A stretch of 64,000 bases of DNA, from contig CALNXK010000008.1 in the NCBI GenBank assembly GCA_942486035.1, positions 5,170,001 to 5,234,000 on the forward strand, given 5' to 3'. This stretch comes from Porites lobata. Taxonomy: Eukaryota; Cnidaria; Anthozoa; Scleractinia; Poritidae. The notes beneath the pieces were generated by a model. It ran no database searches and had not been told where the DNA came from. It saw nothing but the letters and a program-made list of their open reading frames with translations. The position numbers were made by a program, and so were the translations under genes. Positions 58,501 through 64,000 of this stretch are shown here, in pieces (within the stretch, counting starts at the first letter, position 1; each line of letters starts with the position of its first letter).

Positions 58501-61500
58501 GCTTACGTCGCCCTCGCTAATGTCTTAAGTCATTCCTTTTATGAAACGAAACCAGCACTCAACGTGTACCTCGTTCCCAGGGTCCTCTAGAGGGAACCTG
58601 GGAGCGAGCTTGCCTCTTTCTTTGCGCCATGATACGAAAGAGTGCGATACACATATACCTCGTTCTACACGTTATACGTTAGCGAAAGGACTTAAGGCGT
58701 TAGCGAAGTGGACGTTGGCGAAATGACTCGTAGGCGACACGACCGTAAATCCCCTCGCTATATTACGCTATATCATGCAACGTTATAAAACTACTTCATT
58801 ATATTAACTTTGCATTAATTTTAACGCTAGCGTGTTTCTTTTATTTCCTTTGTTAAACAACAAACGCGATAGACGTTCACTTCAAGTCAAGTATTCAAGG
58901 GCAAGACGAGGAAATAAATTCAAGCGTTTTTGTGTTTTACAATCACAATGAACAAGGCGTGTGCAGCCAATCGTAACTGAAATCAAGTGCCGGTATGAAT
59001 TAAAAGAGGGCAAGTGTATTGATAAAACTGGCAAAACTCATTTATTATACTAATTCAGCTAATCAATTACATGTACTTGAAGCATTCAACAGGTAAATAG
59101 TACATGTATGCAGGAAATCTAAAACTACCATAAAGTAGGTCAGAAGAAAAAAACAAAAATAAGTTTGTAGGAAGTCTTAAGTAGTACGCAGGAAGTCTGA
59201 GTTACTCACTAATTTATTAAACAGACGATAAAATTCAAAAAGTCTATCGCAAGGCTATTGTTCAATATCTACTGATGTTTATGTTCTTGCACATCTGATG
59301 AAAAAGTGCAAGAGGGAGAGAGAGACAAGCGAAAAACTGACGAACTTAGTAGGCTGCAGCAGTTAACAATTCTAGGTAGGTAAAGTTGTTATCAGTATTA
59401 AGTTGCCAAAAACATAACAGGAAAACTAAAACTAAAACGAAAACAAGAATCAAATTGCTTACATAGGGTTCCAAAAACAAGGACTGATTTTCAATCAGTG
59501 ATCTAACCATACTCAGTAGCTTGCTCAGCTGTGTTAAGTCATGGCTGTAGGACTTCACCTGAAAAATACTATTGCCATCAGAAAAAAGGAGCTTTTTGAG
59601 GGGCAAATGGGTATGCAAACCACAGTAAACAAACCAATTTAAGATAACTTGAAATTCATGTTCCATAAGAGCAAAATTCTTTGACACCATTACGGCTGAT
59701 TTAGTCATTCTGATTATCATAATGCGAATGATATGTATTTGTCTTGAAATCAAGGCTCTTATTTTCATCTTTGAGATCATTAATGTCCTTTCCTTTCTAT
59801 CTGATATCAAAAGGGCGAATCTTTATGTCCAATATAACCCCAAATAAAAATAATTAGTGCAAGAAGGAATAGATCTACATCAGTTTTTGTGCTTCATAAA
59901 TTCTGAAACTTCCCACCTCATGTGTTAAACCTGATAAAGCACTCCTGCAGGTTTATTACACAGTACTTATCTAATGATCAACCTTTCTGTTGATTTTCTT
60001 TTTGTACTGATCAGTACAAAAGAATAATAATATGATTCTGATTCCTAAACTCCTTCAGAATTCTTGTTTTCCTAGTAACAACAGCAAAATAATAGAGAGG
60101 AGAAGTCATTATGTCATGTTGCCATTGTAGCAAAAACTCTGGAGGACCTCAAGAAACCGTGGTCCTGCAAATATGGCAAAAAAAATGAAAAAAATTAACA
60201 TGTATGACTTTCCTGTGCATCATTGCACTCAGGAACAAAACAGTATCCCATACTTTTCTTTGATGGTTTGACAATGTAAAGGGACGTCTCTGTCAAGAAA
60301 GATTGTTGAGATCCAGAAATTTTGCTACCATGGTAATGCGATATCACACTACTCTCCTCTACTCCAGATGGCTATTTTACTTACTCCTGATGCAATGAAA
60401 TTCACAAAATATGCCAATAAAGAGGAAATCTTGGGGTTAGTCCTCAAATCACTTAGAGCCACCTGGTGAATGAAGGAGAAGAAAAATAATACAGATTAGG
60501 CCAGAACTAAGCCAGCAACTCAGACATATGTAAGTGTCAGCTCAGACACAACTACATGACAATGTAGTAATCACCAGAAAATTTATAAACGTGGTTCCAG
60601 ATGGTTCTCACTCCTTTTAAACAGAAAGGTAAATCAATATTGAAAAGTGCTTAAATCATCTCCTTTCTGTATGAAACTTTTGTACAGACATGTTTATAGA
60701 CTTATTAGTCACTTGAGAATCTGGAAACGGTCATCTGAATCTTTCCAACCACCTCTCCCCTAAGCCCACATTGACACTGACTTCTTACTAAGGGAAAAAT
60801 GTTTGATTAGGGGAGGGGTAGGTTGGCAGTTTTCCAGAATCTCATACTAAGAAAGCAAGTTGAATTTTGACTTTTAAACTCAACTGGACTTTCAAGGCAT
60901 GTTGGAGCCCTGTTATAACTTTGGGATTAAATCCTAAAGAGTGGCCACTCAAGTGAAAGCATGTCTGAACAGTAGCCCACTGTGGTACTTGTTATCAATA
61001 TGTGATGAACAAGGTGTATCTATCAACTATTGTTGAACTCAAAATGCTTGCTGTTTATTGCATGTGGTTTTCGGGATTCACATCTCTATTAACAATCAAT
61101 AAACCTCAGACTGAAAAGCAGTTTATTAAAATGAAGAAGACATACTCTGCAGGACTCGTCCTCATCACCTAAGACAGCCTTTGTGATCTGCTCATAATAA
61201 CTCAAACAGGCCTACAAAGAGATAAACACAAGGTTCAAAAGTACTTAATCTTAAGGTAGACAAAGGAGCTAATAATCAGGAAGAACATCAGTAGTGAAAA
61301 CTGAATGTGACAATTAAGTAAAGAATTTAACATGGACCTTAAGATACACCAGTTCTGCCTTGGTTTAGGGGAGGCAGACATGTTTGATGATAGTTATGTA
61401 AAAGGGTGACAAGGATTTCCCATATGCAATATTGCCATTGATCATCCCTGCCATTTCTCTCTCAGGTTAAGTGACTTGCTACTCGTATTGACAGGTATGG

Positions 61501-63786
61501 CTATGGGTAACCATGGTAACCTGTGCATGGAAATAGAGTATCTTTGATTATGAAAAAATGATAGGGAATGTTGGGTATGATTTAATTACCACAGTGAACA
61601 ATACTAAATCTAATAATTATTGTGGACAACCATCCAAAGGTGAGTTTACTTATAATAAATGGCAGTAAATTAACTAATTTATCACCTCTGACAGGGGGCT
61701 GCGCACAGATCCGTTTTCACTAGTGCTGCTACCTCGACCTAAGGTTGAATTGAAGAACGAAATAACACAGTTTTTGTAAACAAAACCACACAAAATAAGG
61801 CTGTGTACTCACACTTAAATCTTGATTTTTAGTCATTTGTTTTCTAATTTTTTGGTAACTGTTGTGAAAATCATATTTTTTCCCTTTCACCTTGGAATGG
61901 ACTGTTTTTGAAAAACGTACCAGCATTTAGTTGGGCATGACTTCCAACAGGCAATGAACCCTCAATACATAGCCAATGGGCTGAAAGATAAGCAAAAAAA
62001 TATATGATAACTTACACTGTCTATTCTTAAGTAATTTTAAAATTTACACAAACAAGAGAGCTAAAAAATCACAACAATCCTGAAGTGAAGTAAGTAAAAT
62101 ACTGTTAAACTTTTATGGTTGAAACATGGGGACTTTTACTAACTTGTGGTCTGTCTTAGACATAAGTCTGTTTTATAGAGAATCAAATAAAAGGAATGAA
62201 GGCTGGGACCAATTAATTGTTGGTGTACACTTAGGGACATATTGAAAATTCATGGAGCATCTTTTGGACTGGTGGGGCTAGCTGAAAATTAGAGTTTTCA
62301 AAACCACCAGAAACATGTTTATTTCCATCAAACGTGAGAAAGTTTTGTAAAATGTTCATCGCCATTCTGTTAGTTTTCTTCATATAAACGTACATTTAAC
62401 AATGAAAATGGCATTCACTTTTAACAAAGAGACTGGAAATACTTTTGTAATTAATGCAAAAAAAATTGCAGTGAAATTATTGGTGAGGCTATAGCCCACC
62501 CAGCCCCTATGCTCTGTGGTCTTATAAAGGTGTCCATTCTAAATAAATAGTTGACTGTGGTATTGTGTCAAACTGCTGTCAATGGGATTCCATCACGAAC
62601 ATCACAGCTTTGCTAGGCAAGATGCATTCTAAAATGATGCAATCTGAAATACAATGTAAACAGTTATTACCTTTGACTGTTCTCTGTCCAGGATCAGTGG
62701 GAACTGCAACATTCATGGCCATTTCTCGCAAGCCAATCTCCTTGTCATCAACAAAGAAAATTTCTCCATCTTTGGCCACTGTGCTTCGAAATGCCATGTC
62801 CTCCAAGGATCCATAGCCATAAATGGGCTGAGTGATAAAAATAATAAAATATGATCACGATGATAATTATTATTATAAATCTTGAAAATGAACAACTGTA
62901 TTAAGCATTCCATAAGTGATTTATGGCACAACTCTGCTCTTCTCCATTTCTAAACTCCAATCCAGTTTTGAAAGGATGGGTGTTCTCAAGTAGCTTTGGT
63001 ATAAATAGCAATCATTATTGAGGGATCAGTGGTTTATCATTCAGGTTTATCAGTGAGTATCCTGCATTAATTATGAAAGCAAACTTCTATTTTTATCTAC
63101 ACCCACTTGGGCCATTACATTTTGCATCCACCACCCCTCCTTGAACCCTCCCACTATGGGTTAGATTTCCTGAAGGGATCACTATAGGTCTGTGAGATTT
63201 TATTGAGAGGGTCAGGAGAGAGGATTGTTGTAAATTCTAAACGTCAATTTCTGAAGGGTGAATAGAAAATACAGTAATAATTAAATAATTCTATTTCTGA
63301 GGCTAATTTTTGCGGGGGGTAACCCTATGCCAGGAAAAATTTTCGGCCGCGGAGTTTGGAGTTTCTTCAAAAACCCAACAACGAAGTTGTCGAAGACTTG
63401 TGAAGGCCTTAAATTTCGCATGCTTCCGTTTCACGTAATATTCATGAGTGCAATAACAACACAGCTTTAATTTGTCACCTCAGTACTGCTCCTTTCTAAT
63501 GCTTTGTTGAAATCTTCGCATGTGAGCCGTCTTCTCTTGGCATGCTTCATATACTGAGATGCGCTCTGTGGGTTTGTTGCAAGTTACGAGATGATTATTT
63601 AATATAAACTCAACAAAGAAATCCTGTGGTGATCAGACTTGCCTGAAGGGTCTCGCGAAGTCTGTAGGTCACATCTTCCGCCAAAGAACTTGCAAGGTCA
63701 TCTGTCAAACCTTGCGCGCCAACAATCTCAGCGTATAATTTAACCGATTTCGGAGAAACTATCGCAAATTTGGAGTCGTCAGTCAT
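55568..63786 (-). CDS. TAF6L: TAF6-like histone-fold subunit of SAGA (TAF6L), complete
   Basis: Twelve exons join in phase to 662 codons: 63,786-63,643; 63,565-63,479; 62,827-62,671; 61,980-61,921; 61,738-61,686; 61,211-61,146; 60,462-60,385; 59,558-59,463; 58,383-58,259; 57,344-57,212; 56,877-56,662; 56,341-55,568. The first 77 residues are a TAF6-type histone fold (SPKSVKLYAE, LAEDVTYRLRE, KRRRLTCEDFNKAL). GYGSLEDMAFR, KAHWLCIEG, SLNPHNDHWRLRDEA and FCSHYGAVVGL follow, as in the TAF6 HEAT-repeat region. LYQQLYEVFGDSLGPRI and a basic, serine-rich tail with KRKR close the protein. HYGAVVGL and FGDSL favour TAF6L over TAF6. TAF6L pairs with TAF9-type folds in SAGA/PCAF coactivators in the nucleus. 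Intron 1 has a GC donor (CAG|GCAAGT). Human TAF6L is of similar length. Confidence 0.88.
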
Positions 63787-64000
63787 AGAGAATGGTCGGT
63801 ATCCGTTAAATATCCTTTTGACTTTTCCGATAGAGTCGGGGTTTGAGGAATTATTTTCAAATCACTTTCAAAGCAATTCATCCAGCTGAGAGTGCCGCCA
63901 TCTTGATTATTGCTCCAAGGGCCTGGGTTCCGGCACAGGAACCCTTTATTCCTGGAGTGTGGAAGGAGTGTGGGGTCTTGTCGGGGTAACCTAGAAGAGC
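63787..64000 (-). promoter_or_regulatory. TAF6L 5' region with YY1-type motif
   Basis: About 110 bases upstream of the start codon the minus strand reads CAAGATGGCGGC (63,905-63,894), a perfect match to the YY1 site often found just downstream of transcription starts of housekeeping genes. No TATA box is evident. This suggests that transcription starts near 63,900-63,920. Confidence 0.5.

Noticed and set aside
59346..59810. 154-codon minus-strand frame as a membrane protein
   Set aside because: Only 32 codons (59,558-59,463) are a TAF6L exon. The hydrophobic remainder is intron read-through past a GTAAGC donor.
61729..61926. 65-codon minus-strand frame
   Set aside because: It spans an intron between TAF6L exons 4 and 5, in a frame matching neither.

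Overview
The window looks like animal nuclear DNA, most likely from an anthozoan cnidarian such as a stony coral. It is AT-rich by eye, gene-sparse and full of short foldback repeats. It carries multi-exon genes with GT-AG introns, an intronless BTB-Kelch gene, and small secreted cysteine-rich peptide genes of a kind known in corals. The taxon is inferred from style, not from a marker gene. All genes I can support lie on the minus strand. I saw no tRNA, rRNA or CRISPR.

The main structure is a tandem segmental duplication of about 32.4 kb. Bases 24,841-57,218 are one full unit; bases 1-24,840 are the right-hand part of the preceding unit, whose left part should lie upstream of the window. The junction at 24,840/24,841 falls inside a coding exon of a TAF6L-like gene. 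That gene is complete in the right copy (63,786 down to 55,568; 12 exons reconstructed here by splice phase), while the left copy holds only a broken 3' fragment (23,197-24,840).

Each unit carries, from left to right on the plus strand: a secreted 8-cysteine peptide gene (2,614-3,995 and 35,347-36,722) with an upstream conserved promoter block and non-coding first exon; an older repeat of the sequence that flanks the Kelch gene 3' end; an intronless BTB-BACK-Kelch gene (15,868-17,604 and 45,545-47,287); and the TAF6L 3' end. A third, older and degenerate peptide-gene paralogue sits at 30,461-32,029, within the left part of the unit.

Comparing the copies works like an insertion assay. Copy A alone has a 1.06 kb hAT-like element (10,466-11,522) with a clean empty site in copy B. 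Copy A alone also has a 2.0 kb tyrosine-recombinase element (13,614-15,598), again with an empty site in B. Copy B alone has a 3.9 kb internally repeated insertion (49,629-53,503), next to a 1.16 kb deletion that removed one foldback element and half of another. Other elements are shared: a long foldback TTAA-flanked element at the left edge and several MITEs.

The genes do not form an obvious pathway. TAF6L is a subunit of the SAGA-type coactivator, the Kelch protein is a probable Cullin-3 ubiquitin-ligase adaptor, and the peptides are probably secreted defence or venom-type products. The most notable biology is the expanding, fast-changing peptide array carried along by a recent duplication that also broke an essential-type gene in one copy.
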